Origin: Bacillus swezeyi
Lineage (GTDB): Bacteria > Bacillota > Bacilli > Bacillales > Bacillaceae
Reading direction: 5' to 3'
Length of the DNA: 64,000 nucleotides
Assembly: GCF_001969815.1 (NCBI RefSeq)
Contig: NZ_MRBK01000011.1
Location: forward strand, 112,168-176,167
The translations under genes were made by a program, and so were the position numbers. The notes under the pieces were generated by a model. That model was not told the origin of the DNA, ran no database searches, and worked only from the letters and a program-made list of their open reading frames with translations. This document shows positions 34,692-43,471 of this stretch, piece by piece (the stretch's first letter is position 1; every line of letters begins with the position of its first letter).

Positions 34692-35057
34692 ATGAAAAGA
34701 ACGGATTTGCCTCTTGTGTATTCATGCTCCGGATGTTCTTCAGCCGCACAAACGGCCAACATGATCGCGATAAAAATGGATCGGGAAAAAATTGCCGAAA
34801 TGTCTTGCATTGCCGGTGTTGGCGGTGATGTGAAACCGCTTGTCAAAACAGCCAAATCCGGACGGGATATCATTGCGATTGACGGCTGTCCCTTGTGCTG
34901 CTGCAAGAGCTGTTTAGCGAAGCATGACGTTCAGCCGAAGCATCATTTTGTATTGTCAGACTTTGATGTGCCAAAGAAAAAAGGCGCAGACCCTGATCCT
35001 GTCCTTTACATGAATGCTTATGAAAAGATATTGCATCTCATGAATTCTGAGACTTAA
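34692..35057 (+). CDS. DGC-domain putative zinc-binding protein
   Basis: 121 residues with the DGC domain (PF08859): LVYSCSGCSSAAQTANMIA at the N terminus and IDGCPLCCCKSCLAKH, which includes the name-giving DGC and a dense cysteine cluster. Probably binds zinc or another thiophilic metal. Function unknown. ATG 34692 is preceded by AGGGGATG at a rather long distance (about 12 bases). Confidence 0.8.
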   Translation: MKRTDLPLVYSCSGCSSAAQTANMIAIKMDREKIAEMSCIAGVGGDVKPLVKTAKSGRDIIAIDGCPLCCCKSCLAKHDVQPKHHFVLSDFDVPKKKGADPDPVLYMNAYEKILHLMNSET

Positions 35058-35328
35058 CCGGATGAATCAAACGATTATCATTCATTTGGAAAACGGCTAT
35101 CTAGGTAGTCGTTTTGTTATGCCTTCACATCGTGATTCTGCGCTGTTAGGTTGGCGTTTCACGGTTAAGTGTCTGTCATCTTTTGTCTTTTAATGACATC
35201 AAGGCGGTGGTATGTACGGCGAATACAATACAACCGTTTATATGCATCTCTATGGTAAGATTGATTCTTTTAAAAAAACTTATTTTTTGAGATTATGAAC
35301 TTTACAACATCGTTTTAAATTCTGTGAT

Positions 35329-35667
35329 GTGCCGGGAAAAAAGAAGAAATTAGTTGGAGTTTTGATTTTAGCCCTTTTCTTGTTTCTGTTTAATACGGCC
35401 ACACAAGTTTCAAATCAAAAAACAACTAAAGAAGTACTGGATAGCGCATGGGATAAGTTTGGTTTAGTTAGTTATATGATTGGAGATACAGATCCCACTA
35501 TATCAATCGGCATGGATGAAACCAAAAGTGAAGAAAGACTGCGAGAATACTTAGATCAGAACTTACCTCAAGAAGCAAAAGAAAAATACGACATTGAGAT
35601 CATTCAAAGGGACATTGAAGCTTTAGAAAAAGAAGTCTTTGGGGATCGCAAACAAGAGAAGAATTAA
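35329..35667 (+). CDS. Hypothetical membrane-anchored protein (112 residues)
   Basis: GTG 35329 gives a basic N terminus and one signal-anchor helix (KKKLVGVLILALFLFLF), followed by a charged extracellular region (DETKSEERLREYLDQNLPQEAKEKYDIEII). The ribosome site is weak. Low-complexity Lys/Glu tail. No family recognised. Confidence 0.5.
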   Translation: MPGKKKKLVGVLILALFLFLFNTATQVSNQKTTKEVLDSAWDKFGLVSYMIGDTDPTISIGMDETKSEERLREYLDQNLPQEAKEKYDIEIIQRDIEALEKEVFGDRKQEKN

Positions 35668-35878
35668 ATTAAGAAAAACAGGCTGAGTCGCCTGCTTTTC
35701 CTTTTCTGACTTGATCTCTTGGAGGTGCTATCGATCTAATGGTTTCGTAACGCCTTTCCCATTTCAAATTGACAGAAATGAACCTTTTGGTCAGCGGAAA
35801 ATCGCAATAGATCACAGGCCAGACGATCCGCGTCAATGGAGGATTTATTTAAACTGTGATTTTCCGGCCGCTTTAAAA

Positions 35879-35909
35879 ATACCAAGGGTTTAAACCCTCG
35901 GTATTTTTG
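35879..35909. terminator. ATACCAAGGG-type terminator overlapping the hydrolase stop
   Basis: ATACCAAGGGTTT (35879-35891) / AAACCCTCGGTAT (35892-35904). The minus-strand hydrolase ends inside it (stop at 35890-35892). Confidence 0.75.
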
Positions 35910-36723
35910 TTGTTTTATTTCTAAAAACCTCATCCAGCTTCTCCGCGAATTCCCTCGGATATAATACACAGCCCACATGATTGCCGGGAAAGTCCACAAC
36001 ACCCGTTCCCAAATGATCCGCCAATGCTTCTGCATACCGGTACGGGAGAAAGCCTTGTGAATCAATGCCTCCGGCAGGTGTGACCGCAATTGATGAGGCT
36101 TTTAATCTGCCGATGTCCGGTCTGTATTCTCTCAAGCCCGGCACCTCAGATAGGATAAAATAATCGATGTTGGCCATGAGCTGGTCCGTCCGTTCTGGAG
36201 GACGCTCCGGCTGAGCGGATGAAGTGATGCCCATCGCTGCTGCGAACGTTTCTAAAGCCGACAAACCGCTTCGTTTATATTGCTGTTCAAGGCCCTCCAG
36301 GCTCTTTACCCCTTTGGTGTGATCGCTGCCGGTCAACAATTGCGGAATTGGAGGTTCGTGTGCCACCATCATGCGAATTTGTTCAGGATGATGGATAGCA
36401 AGATCAAGACCGATGACCGCGCCGGAGCTGCAGCCGAACACATAGGCCGGTTCATCAGTCAGGCTGGCGAGCAGCCGATGGGCGTCATCACTATGTGCAG
36501 AAACCCGGTAGTTTTCGGTTGGGTCTTCGAGTCTGCTGCGGGAGTGTCCGCGGCGGTCATAGGTGACAACGGTGTAGCGGTCTGAAAGAAGGTCTGCGAT
36601 CGGGTATGAATCAGCATCGCCGTTGCCCCCGTGTATCATAAGCAGTACAGGACCCGATCCGCGCATTTCGTAGTAGAGTCTTGCGCCTGGAACCTGCAAT
36701 ACGCCATGTTTTGTATAAGTCAT
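35890..36723 (-). CDS. Alpha/beta-fold hydrolase
   Basis: 277 residues. Oxyanion HGG in LLMIHGGNGDADSYP, nucleophile elbow GCSSG (Ser in FGCSSGAVIGLDLA), and a late His in FPGNHVGCVLYPREFA. TYDRRGHSRS is typical of peroxidase/esterase-like alpha/beta hydrolases. ATG 36723 follows GAGAGGAGAA; the longer frame to 36753 starts upstream of that ribosome site. The last codons form one arm of the terminator. Substrate unknown. Confidence 0.82.
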   Translation of the reverse strand: MTYTKHGVLQVPGARLYYEMRGSGPVLLMIHGGNGDADSYPIADLLSDRYTVVTYDRRGHSRSRLEDPTENYRVSAHSDDAHRLLASLTDEPAYVFGCSSGAVIGLDLAIHHPEQIRMMVAHEPPIPQLLTGSDHTKGVKSLEGLEQQYKRSGLSALETFAAAMGITSSAQPERPPERTDQLMANIDYFILSEVPGLREYRPDIGRLKASSIAVTPAGGIDSQGFLPYRYAEALADHLGTGVVDFPGNHVGCVLYPREFAEKLDEVFRNKTTKIPRV

Positions 36724-36825
36724 GACAACATTCTCCTCTCGTTGCATCATCACTTTTACATTAAATGATGCAGAAAGGGTATGAAATGCAGAAATCAGCT
36801 AATAAACAAACTTGCCATACTTAAA

Positions 36826-37053
36826 AGCACTGATCACAAGGATCAGTGCGCAGCGTGTCGGCAAACCCTCGCATTCGTTGTCAGGCCTGCGCGTCGGTGC
36901 TCACGAATTCCAACATTCGCTCCGCTCCGATGCTCGTCCTTCCTAGACTGCAAGGGTTTTCAATCACGCTGAAAAGGATGACAAAATCCTAAAACTTTAA
37001 ACCGTTTTAGGATTTTGTCAACAATCTGAGCACTGATCACAAGGATCAGTGCG
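36826..37053 (+). repeat. ~176-bp structured repeat element, copy 2, with 25-bp flanking duplications
   Basis: Core 36851-37027 is almost identical to 2365-2540 (two substitutions, one insertion). It is flanked by an exact 25-bp direct repeat (36826-36850 and 37029-37053) that is itself a palindrome, GCACTGATC-acaag-GATCAGTGC. That palindrome is the terminator of the minus-strand gene at 37059; the T run (TTTTAAG on the minus strand) is now only beside the far copy. Same orientation as copy 1. Confidence 0.85.
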
Positions 37054-37058
37054 GAAGT

Positions 37059-37322
37059 TTATTTTGTGTAAACAATTTTTTTAACCGTTTCGACGGAGAG
37101 GTAATATTCCTCGGCTAACCGATCCATCGTCGCGCCATTTTTATAAGCTTTTTTTATCGAAGCATTTCGGTCATCAATCAGCTTTCTCGCTCCTGAACAC
37201 ACACCCCATTTTTGGCGGGCTGATTCAGGTTTGGGGATATAGATTGTTTCCCCTTGAACATATTTTTGAATTTCTGATATCAGCTTTTCAGGTAGAACAG
37301 CGGCTGCTTTTACGTATGCCAT
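37059..37322 (-). CDS. CD3324-family helix-turn-helix protein
   Basis: 87 residues: MAYVKAAAVLPEKLISEIQKYVQGETIYIPKPESARQKWG, SGARKLIDDRNASIKKAYKNGATMDRLAEEYYLSVETVKKIVY. The C-terminal part is a helix-turn-helix; the whole matches small Firmicute proteins annotated CD3324. GGAGC 8-9 bases before ATG 37322. Probably a DNA-binding regulator; target unknown. Its terminator is the palindrome duplicated by the repeat element. Confidence 0.7.
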   Translation of the reverse strand: MAYVKAAAVLPEKLISEIQKYVQGETIYIPKPESARQKWGVCSGARKLIDDRNASIKKAYKNGATMDRLAEEYYLSVETVKKIVYTK

Positions 37323-37397
37323 GTTTGCCAGCTCCTTATTCTTTAATAAGCAAAATAAGGTGCAAAGCCATATATCAGAAAAGCTCACTCAGGCGAT

Positions 37398-37493
37398 TTA
37401 TAATGTCCACCCCATGCAAAGTATCGCCTTTCCAATAACAGGCTTTGCATGAGACGCTGCATTATCTGGCATTTTGATGTTTGCCACGTTCAT
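37398..37493 (-). CDS. Possible small protein with strong ribosome site (29-31 residues)
   Basis: GGGAGGTG directly precedes ATG 37493 and is 8 bases before GTG 37487. The frame MNVANIKMPDNAASHAKPVIGKAILCMGWTL stops at 37398, 75 bases before the CD3324-family gene on the same strand. Too short to judge; could be a leader or a truncated gene. Confidence 0.3.
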   Translation of the reverse strand: MNVANIKMPDNAASHAKPVIGKAILCMGWTL

Positions 37494-37598
37494 CACCTCC
37501 CTGAAGTTGTTTTTTATTATAAATGAAATCAAGTTTACTTGCATTTGATTATCAGCCCGGATGAGCAAATATTTTCCACTAAAAAGAATGGTCCCCGC

Positions 37599-37625
37599 GC
37601 AAACTATTTTTCAGCCTCCCACGTC
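37599..37625 (+). promoter_or_regulatory. Sigma-V-type autoregulated promoter of sigV
   Basis: GCAAAC (37599-37604), 17 bases, CGTC (37622-37625, in CGTCTA). Resembles the promoter before oatA (TGAAAC / CGTCTA) and the ECF consensus AAC/CGTC. Confidence 0.65.
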
Positions 37626-37680
37626 TATCCATATGTAACAGCTTATATACGTATATTCAAAAAAGGAGCTCTTTATTGCA

Positions 37681-38178
37681 ATGAAGACACAAACAGCCAA
37701 GGCGTCGCTTGTCGATTGCATAACAGACAGGAAAGAAGACTTTTACCGGCTGGCCTATAGTTATGTGAAAAATCAAGAAGACGCATTAGATATTGTTCAG
37801 GAATCCATTAAAAAAGCGCTGGCTTCCGTCGATTCTGTCCGCAATCCAGATACGGTTAAAAGCTGGTTTTATAAAATTCTGGTACGCACTGCAATTGACT
37901 TTTTGCGAAAGCAGAAAAAACTCAAGGTCATGGATGAGCAAACGATAGAGTTTTTAAGCAGCGGAAAGGAAGATACCTACCGCGATACAGACCTGTATGA
38001 GGCGCTTGAAGAACTGCCGCATCCATATAAAACGATTATCATTCTGCGTTTTTTCGAAGATCTCAAATTAGAAGAGATAGCGGAAATCACTGGCGAAAAC
38101 TTGAATACCGTCAAAACTCGCCTTTACAGAGGGCTGAAGCTTATGCGCATCCATTTGACGAAGGAGGATCTTTCTTAA
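37681..38178 (+). CDS. sigV: ECF sigma factor sigma-V
   Basis: 165 residues. Region 2: AYSYVKNQEDALDIVQESIKKALAS; region 4: LKLEEIAEITGENLNTVKTRLYRGLKLM. Order sigV-rsiV-oatA and sequence match the B. subtilis lysozyme-response unit. Sigma-V directs oatA, dlt and its own operon when lysozyme triggers RsiV cleavage. ATG 37681, with AGGAG 12 bases upstream; overlaps rsiV by one base. Confidence 0.9.
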   Translation: MKTQTAKASLVDCITDRKEDFYRLAYSYVKNQEDALDIVQESIKKALASVDSVRNPDTVKSWFYKILVRTAIDFLRKQKKLKVMDEQTIEFLSSGKEDTYRDTDLYEALEELPHPYKTIIILRFFEDLKLEEIAEITGENLNTVKTRLYRGLKLMRIHLTKEDLS

Positions 38179-39038
38179 TGGAAAAGAAATTAGAACAACT
38201 AAGAGAAGAGTACAAAAATGTCCCGATACCTAAAGAGCTGGATCAAGTTGTTGAAACAGCGCTTCGGAATAAACCAAAGAAGAAGAGAAGGATCGTGATG
38301 TGGCCCGCATCAACAGCTGTTGCAGCTGCTGTATTATTGACCGCGGTTGTCAATATCAATCCTGGAGCGGCGCAGGCCATGTCGAGCATACCCGTCATCG
38401 GCAAGGTCGTCAAAGCCATCACATTCATCGAGATCAAACAGGAGAATGATCAATCCAGCATTGATGTGAAGACCCCGGCGCTGTCCGGCTTAAACAACCG
38501 GGAGCTTGAGGATGGCATCAATGAAAAATATGTAAGAGAAAGCCGGCAGCTGTATCAGGAATTTATGAAGGCGACATCCAAAAATAAAAAAGGGCATCTC
38601 AGCATTTACAGCGATTATGAGACGGTGACAGACACGCCGGATTTGATCTCGATCCGCCGCAATATCGAAAAAACGCAGGCGTCCAGCTATACACAGCGGC
38701 GCTATACCACCATCGACAAAAAGAACGAAATCCTGCTTACGCTGAAGAGTTTGTTTAAAGACGACCGCTATATTGATGTCATCAGCGAAAACATGAAAGA
38801 ACAAATGAAACAGCAAATGAAGGATGACCCTAATAAAATATACTGGCTCAATGATGAAGAGGTAGAGTCTTTCAAACGAATGAAGCCTGATCAAAACTTT
38901 TACATTACTGAAGACCATAAACTGGTGATATCGTTTGACGAATATGAAGTCGCACCGGGGTATATGGGAGCTGTAGAGTTTGAAATACCGACAGGCGTCA
39001 TTTCAAAGCTCCTCGTCGGCAGCCGCTATATCCATTAA
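38178..39038 (+). CDS. rsiV: Anti-sigma-V factor and lysozyme receptor RsiV
   Basis: 286 residues: cytoplasmic sigma-binding N terminus, one transmembrane helix (VMWPASTAVAAAVLLTAVVNI, about 40-60) with an AQA-like signal-peptidase region, and an extracellular DUF4163/DUF3298 domain that binds lysozyme in B. subtilis. Site-1 (signal peptidase) and site-2 (RasP) cleavage release sigma-V. Overlaps the sigV stop by one base; strong GGAGG upstream. A terminator follows. Confidence 0.9.
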   Translation: MEKKLEQLREEYKNVPIPKELDQVVETALRNKPKKKRRIVMWPASTAVAAAVLLTAVVNINPGAAQAMSSIPVIGKVVKAITFIEIKQENDQSSIDVKTPALSGLNNRELEDGINEKYVRESRQLYQEFMKATSKNKKGHLSIYSDYETVTDTPDLISIRRNIEKTQASSYTQRRYTTIDKKNEILLTLKSLFKDDRYIDVISENMKEQMKQQMKDDPNKIYWLNDEEVESFKRMKPDQNFYITEDHKLVISFDEYEVAPGYMGAVEFEIPTGVISKLLVGSRYIH

Positions 39039-39043
39039 TCAAA

Positions 39044-39075
39044 AAATCCATGATCCCTGCAATCATGGATTTTTC
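39044..39075 (+). terminator. Terminator of sigV-rsiV
   Basis: AAATCCATGAT / ATCATGGATTT around a 7-base loop, followed by T. Because oatA has its own promoter, this makes a partial separation from oatA. Confidence 0.8.
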
Positions 39076-39170
39076 TCCTTTTTGTTAATTTGTAACAGCA
39101 GATTGAAACTATTATACTAAAGAGACGGCATTCTGAGAAAAAAAGTTTAGGACATTTCATACATATTTTT

Positions 39171-39198
39171 TGAAACAAAAAACCGCCCCTTCTGCGTC
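39171..39198 (+). promoter_or_regulatory. Sigma-V-type promoter of oatA
   Basis: TGAAAC (39171-39176), 18 bases, CGTC (39195-39198, in GCGTCTA). Confidence 0.75.
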
Positions 39199-39269
39199 TA
39201 TTATCGGAGCCATTGAAAAAGGCGCGAGAAAAACACGAGAACAACCGCACAAATCATTGGAGGAATACC

Positions 39270-41135
39270 ATGCTGGATCAGACACAACATCACCGCTACA
39301 TACCGGGGCTTGACGGACTTCGGGCTTTTGCCGTTTTGGCGGTCATCGCCTACCACCTCGACTTTAATTGGGCAAACGGCGGCTTTATTGGGGTGGACAT
39401 CTTCTTTGTTTTATCAGGCTACCTGATTACATCGATTATATTGCCGGCGTATGGAAATGACATCACCCTGAGTTTTCGGGATTTTTGGCTGCGCCGGATG
39501 CGGCGGCTGCTTCCTGCGGCGGTGCTTATGATCATCGCCACTGTCATCTGGACCGTATTGTTCAACAGAGAGCTGATGCATACCGTACGGGGAGATGCGG
39601 CCTCCTCACTTTTGTATGTCAGCAATTGGTGGTTTATTTTCCATAACCTATCATATTTTGATAGCTTCGGATCTCCATCGCCTCTCAAGAATCTATGGTC
39701 ATTGGCGATTGAAGAACAGTTTTATATCGTGTGGCCCATCCTTTTGCTTTTCGGAATGTACATATTGAAAAAACGAGAGCGGCTGGCGGTAGCGGTTTTG
39801 CTGCTTGCACTTGGTTCAGCCGTCTGGATGAGTGTTCTGTATGTCCCGGGCGGTGATCCGAGCCGCGTATACTACGGGACAGATACTCGTGCTTTTGAAC
39901 TGCTGTCCGGCTGTGCTTTAGCCCTTGTGTGGCCGATGAAAAGACTGTCTTCAAACAGGCTGCCAAACAAGCTGAAGCATGCATTGCACAGAACTGAGCT
40001 TGCGGCTTTAGCGTTTTTGATACTCTGCATTTATTTTGTTGATGAATACGCCCCATTTCTCTACCACGGCGGAATGCTGCTGATCAGCCTATTTGCAGCC
40101 GTTTTTATTGCATGTGTGAGTCATCCGATCAGCTTTGTAGGCTATTTGCTCTCATGGAAACCGCTGCGCTGGATTGGCACAAGGTCGTATGGCATATACC
40201 TTTGGCATTATCCTGTCATCGTGCTGAGTACGCCTGTTCAGGAGATCGGAAATCCAGTGTACTGGCATGCTGCTGTTAAGGTAGCTGTTACGTTGATTCT
40301 TGCCGAGGCATCGTATCGCTTTATAGAGAAGCCGATCCGGGAGGACGGATTCAGGCCATTTTTCCGTGCGGTTTTTCTCAATAAATGGTTGGAATGGAAA
40401 ACGTCTTCCGTCTTAAATAAAGTATCGATGGGGCTCATGATTGCCGCCCTTCTCATTTTTGCGGGAGGGCTGTCCGGATTGGCCGACGAAAAACAACAAC
40501 CGCAATGGACGTATTCTAAATCTTACCAAGAAACAAGCGCCGCACCAGATCAGGCGTCTGATCAAAATGAGGAAGAGAAAGACGAAAAGACGAAAACAGA
40601 TGAAAACCAAGATCAGGCTGAAACGAGCGATCAGCAAACAAAGGAAAATCAAGATCAGCAACCGCCAAATCGTTCCGAAAAAGAAGTGTTGGCCATCGGC
40701 GATTCCGTCATGCTTGACATCGCTTCAAATCTCCGGCATCGGTTGCCCGGGATCACAATCGACGGAAAAGTTGGAAGGCAGGTGTCGCCAGCGCTCCAAT
40801 TGACATCAGCATACGAATCGTTTAATCAGCCGGATAAAGCTGTGATCATTGAGCTGGGAACAAACGGCTATTTTACAGACGGCCAAATGGATGCGTTGCT
40901 TAATGCTTTCTCAAAGGCTGATATTTACCTCGTCAATACTCGTGTTCCCCGTCAATGGGAAAGCAAGGTAAATGAATCATTAAAGCGGCAGGCGAATAAC
41001 CGGAAAAATGTAACATTGGTTGATTGGCACAGCGAAGCCCTTCAACATCCCGAATACTTCACCTCTGACGGCGTGCACCTTGTGCCGAAAGGGGCAGAGG
41101 CTTTGGCAGATCTCATCGTTCAAGCAATGAAATAA
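39270..41135 (+). CDS. oatA: Peptidoglycan O-acetyltransferase OatA
   Basis: 621 residues: an N-terminal acyltransferase-3 membrane domain with ~11 helices (YIPGLDGLRAFAVLAVIAYHL, GVDIFFVLSGYLITSI) and a C-terminal extracellular SGNH domain. The Ser is in VLAIGDSVMLDIASNL, and Asp-x-x-His in FTSDGVHLVPKGAEAL. A charged Glu/Gln/Lys linker (about 430-475) separates them. O-acetylates MurNAc, blocking lysozyme. ATG 39270 is 6 bases from GGAGG. Transcribed from its own sigma-V promoter. Confidence 0.92.
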   Translation: MLDQTQHHRYIPGLDGLRAFAVLAVIAYHLDFNWANGGFIGVDIFFVLSGYLITSIILPAYGNDITLSFRDFWLRRMRRLLPAAVLMIIATVIWTVLFNRELMHTVRGDAASSLLYVSNWWFIFHNLSYFDSFGSPSPLKNLWSLAIEEQFYIVWPILLLFGMYILKKRERLAVAVLLLALGSAVWMSVLYVPGGDPSRVYYGTDTRAFELLSGCALALVWPMKRLSSNRLPNKLKHALHRTELAALAFLILCIYFVDEYAPFLYHGGMLLISLFAAVFIACVSHPISFVGYLLSWKPLRWIGTRSYGIYLWHYPVIVLSTPVQEIGNPVYWHAAVKVAVTLILAEASYRFIEKPIREDGFRPFFRAVFLNKWLEWKTSSVLNKVSMGLMIAALLIFAGGLSGLADEKQQPQWTYSKSYQETSAAPDQASDQNEEEKDEKTKTDENQDQAETSDQQTKENQDQQPPNRSEKEVLAIGDSVMLDIASNLRHRLPGITIDGKVGRQVSPALQLTSAYESFNQPDKAVIIELGTNGYFTDGQMDALLNAFSKADIYLVNTRVPRQWESKVNESLKRQANNRKNVTLVDWHSEALQHPEYFTSDGVHLVPKGAEALADLIVQAMK

Positions 41136-41182
41136 CCTTTTTATGCTTTACATTGTATTGATTAAAACGGGGGAGGACGGAA

Positions 41183-41680
41183 ATGATCCGGATTAGAACT
41201 GCAAAAGATGCAGAAGTAGCGAGCATTTTGGAAATTTATAATCAAGGTATAAAAGACAGGATTGCTACATTAGAAACGAGTGAAAAAGATATCGAGTATA
41301 TGACGGATTGGTTTCACAATCGTTCTGAAAAGGATACGGTTCTTGTGGCAGAAGACAACGGTGCGATTGTTGGATGGGCTTCTCTCAATCCGTATTCCCA
41401 CCGGTGTGCATACGACGGCGTTGCCGACTTATCGATTTATATTGCCCGTTCTTATCGCGGGAAGGGGATAGGCAAAGCTCTTTTATCAAGCATAGAAAAA
41501 GCAGCTGTTCAATCCGGCATACATAAAATCGTATTATTTACTTTTCCTTTTAACAAACTTGGACAGGGATTGTATGATTCAATGGGGTATCGGGAAGTTG
41601 GCGTATTTAAAGAGCAGGGCAAAATAGACGGTCGCTATGTAGACGTTATGGCGATGGAGAAAATACTGACAGGCCTCTGA
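41183..41680 (+). CDS. arsN1: ArsN1-type GNAT N-acetyltransferase
   Basis: 165 residues. IRTAKDAEVASILEIYNQGIKDRIATLET, WASLNPYSHRCAYDGVADLSIYI, YRGKGIGKALL (acetyl-CoA P-loop) and GQGLYDSMGYREVGVFKEQGKIDGRYVDVMAMEK are the hallmarks of the phosphinothricin/arsinothricin acetyltransferase family, subfamily ArsN1. It could detoxify arsinothricin or phosphinothricin by acetylating the amine. Its position at the edge of an arsenic gene cluster supports that. GGGGGAGG upstream of ATG 41183. Confidence 0.8.
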   Translation: MIRIRTAKDAEVASILEIYNQGIKDRIATLETSEKDIEYMTDWFHNRSEKDTVLVAEDNGAIVGWASLNPYSHRCAYDGVADLSIYIARSYRGKGIGKALLSSIEKAAVQSGIHKIVLFTFPFNKLGQGLYDSMGYREVGVFKEQGKIDGRYVDVMAMEKILTGL

Positions 41681-41695
41681 TGAGACCTGTCTTTT

Positions 41696-42994
41696 TTAAT
41701 CAGAGCAGCAGGCAGACCCGGTGTCAGAGGAAGGAGAGGTCAACTTGCATACGCCTGTTTCAGGCAATTTCAACTCGACTCTTTTGGCGGATTCTTTGTC
41801 GCCTGTAATATGTGCAGTGACGGAACGGGCTTGTTCATAGCCTGTTGCCAATAAAAAGGTCGGCGCTCTTCCATAGCTTTTTGAACCAATGATATAAAAG
41901 TTCTTTTCAGGCTGTCTTAGTTCTTTCTCGCCATGAGGGCGAACAGTGCCGCAGCTGTGAATATTGGGATCAATTAATTCAGCTAAATCAGGCACGCATT
42001 CCAAAGCAGGATCAAACGTATGCCGGACTTCTTTCAAAAAACGGAAGTCAGGTCTTGCGCCGGTATTGGCTATGATTTCATCGATGTTTTCCAGCTTCTT
42101 TTGCTGCTGATGCTGGAGGCCGATCATACGCAGCTTCCCATCTTGACCGAATGAAACAGACTGAATAAACATTGAAGGAAAAACTGTAATAGAGCCGCTT
42201 TCTAACGTTTTGCGCAGCCTCAATCCTAATTCGCCTCTTGCGGGCAGCTGGTCATTTTCTTCACCGCCAAAAGCTTCAGCAACCTGTTCTTTTCTCAAAA
42301 TCCAAATGATATTGGTATTCGCATTTTGCTGTTTTAATCGAGCTAAATCCAACAATGTATGAATAGCAGAATGTCCGCTGCCCACAACAGCAACTGTTTT
42401 ATTTAAATAACGTTCGCGATCACGATTCAATACGTCAGGTATTCCATAATAAATCTGTTTGAAAGCTCTTTTTTCTTCATCGGTGATGATGCCATCAGCG
42501 CTTATTGGATTTGGATTCTGCCAAGTGCCGGTGGCATCGATCACCGCTTTTGCTTCATATCGTTTCTCTTCGGCATTGTCAGCCTTGACGTGAAGGATGA
42601 AAGGAGACTGATCTCTGCCTTTTGTTTTTGTTTTATCAAAGCCCTTTTTTCCAACATGAACAACACGGCTTTTCAAATGAATATAAGGCTTCATTTCAGG
42701 GAGTTCGGTCAACGGTTTTAAGTATCGAGACACAATTTCTGCACCAAGCGGAAGTTCATCTTTATCAGGGAGTGGAACATGGTGTTTCTTTAGCAATGCT
42801 TTTGCTGCTTCATCTATATTATATTCCCAAGGTGAAAATAGCCTGACATGGCCATAGTCTAAAAAATTGGTTCCAATATCTTTACCTTCTTCAAATAAAA
42901 TAAATGGCTCATTTCTTAAAATGAGATGGGCTGCTGCTGCCGTTCCCACAGGCCCGCCGCCGATAATGGCAACCGGTAAAGTTTTGTTATTCAT
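41696..42994 (-). CDS. ArsO-like FAD/NAD(P)-binding oxidoreductase
   Basis: 432 residues. N-terminal FAD motif AIIGGGPVGTAAAAHL, second nucleotide motif VAVVGSGHSAIHTLLDL, and IANTGARPDF. The C terminus carries a short Cys tail (GVCKLTSPSSDTGSACCSD) as in flavoproteins found next to arsR/arsB in many ars loci (ArsO-like). Likely co-transcribed with the ArsR at 43053 on the same strand. ATG 42994 follows AGGGGGA; the frame start at 43015 lacks a ribosome site. Function unproven: possibly oxidation or thiol chemistry of arsenic species. Confidence 0.7.
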   Translation of the reverse strand: MNNKTLPVAIIGGGPVGTAAAAHLILRNEPFILFEEGKDIGTNFLDYGHVRLFSPWEYNIDEAAKALLKKHHVPLPDKDELPLGAEIVSRYLKPLTELPEMKPYIHLKSRVVHVGKKGFDKTKTKGRDQSPFILHVKADNAEEKRYEAKAVIDATGTWQNPNPISADGIITDEEKRAFKQIYYGIPDVLNRDRERYLNKTVAVVGSGHSAIHTLLDLARLKQQNANTNIIWILRKEQVAEAFGGEENDQLPARGELGLRLRKTLESGSITVFPSMFIQSVSFGQDGKLRMIGLQHQQQKKLENIDEIIANTGARPDFRFLKEVRHTFDPALECVPDLAELIDPNIHSCGTVRPHGEKELRQPEKNFYIIGSKSYGRAPTFLLATGYEQARSVTAHITGDKESAKRVELKLPETGVCKLTSPSSDTGSACCSD

Positions 42995-43010
42995 ATGTAT
43001 CCCCCTATAA

Positions 43011-43026
43011 ATCAATTTTTTTTGAT
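43011..43026. promoter_or_regulatory. ATCAA-N6-TTGAT operator, site 1
   Basis: Inverted repeat between the ArsO-like gene and its arsR. Confidence 0.6.
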
Positions 43027-43052
43027 TAATTATTCAAAAAGAATTCCCTTCC

Positions 43053-43373
43053 TCAGCGTGAAGGGCGGAACAAACAGCACAATTCTTCAGACAGCAGATG
43101 CTGAATTTCACTGTCGTTCAAGGAATAATAGCTCCATGTTCCCTTTGTTTCTTTTTGGATTAAATCTGCATCTAATAATATTTTTAAATGATAGGACAAT
43201 TTAGATTGGGGCATTTGTATATCTTCGATTAAATCGCAGACACAAGTCGACCCGCGTTCACAAAGGATATGCAATATGTGCAGCCTTTTTTGATCTGATA
43301 ATGCTTTGAATTTCTTTTCATAATGTTGAAACGTACGATGTAATGGTTTGTTTTCCAGCGGTATATTGAGCAA
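43053..43373 (-). CDS. ArsR-family metalloid-responsive repressor (first)
   Basis: About 106 residues. Winged helix KFKALSDQKRLHILHILCERGSTCVCDLIEDIQMPQSKLSYHLKILLDADLI; the CVCDL signature in helix 3 is the As(III)/Sb(III) binding motif of ArsR. An extra CC near the C terminus may add ligands. TTG 43373 is 7 bases from GGAGG; a TTG at 43379 abuts it. Expected to bind the ATCAA-N5/6-TTGAT sites at 43011, 43395 and 43441 and control the ArsO-like gene. Confidence 0.82.
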   Translation of the reverse strand: MLNIPLENKPLHRTFQHYEKKFKALSDQKRLHILHILCERGSTCVCDLIEDIQMPQSKLSYHLKILLDADLIQKETKGTWSYYSLNDSEIQHLLSEELCCLFRPSR

Positions 43374-43394
43374 CTGCAAACCTCCATTTATTTA

Positions 43395-43410
43395 ATCAAA
43401 TATTTTTGAT
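43395..43410. promoter_or_regulatory. ATCAA-N6-TTGAT operator, site 2
   Basis: ATCAA (43395-43399) / TTGAT (43406-43410), just upstream of the first arsR. Confidence 0.65.
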
Positions 43411-43440
43411 GAACTAATCATAACGGGTTGCAAGAAAAAA

Positions 43441-43455
43441 ATCAATTTTTTTGAT
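43441..43455. promoter_or_regulatory. ATCAA-N5-TTGAT operator, site 3
   Basis: ATCAA (43441-43445) / TTGAT (43451-43455), in the divergent region. Confidence 0.6.
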
Positions 43456-43471
43456 ATATATTTAATTGATT

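Noticed and set aside
36781..36972. 63-codon open frame in the repeat element
   Set aside because: It runs from unrelated flank into the structured core and is not kept in copy 1, so it is not a gene of the element.
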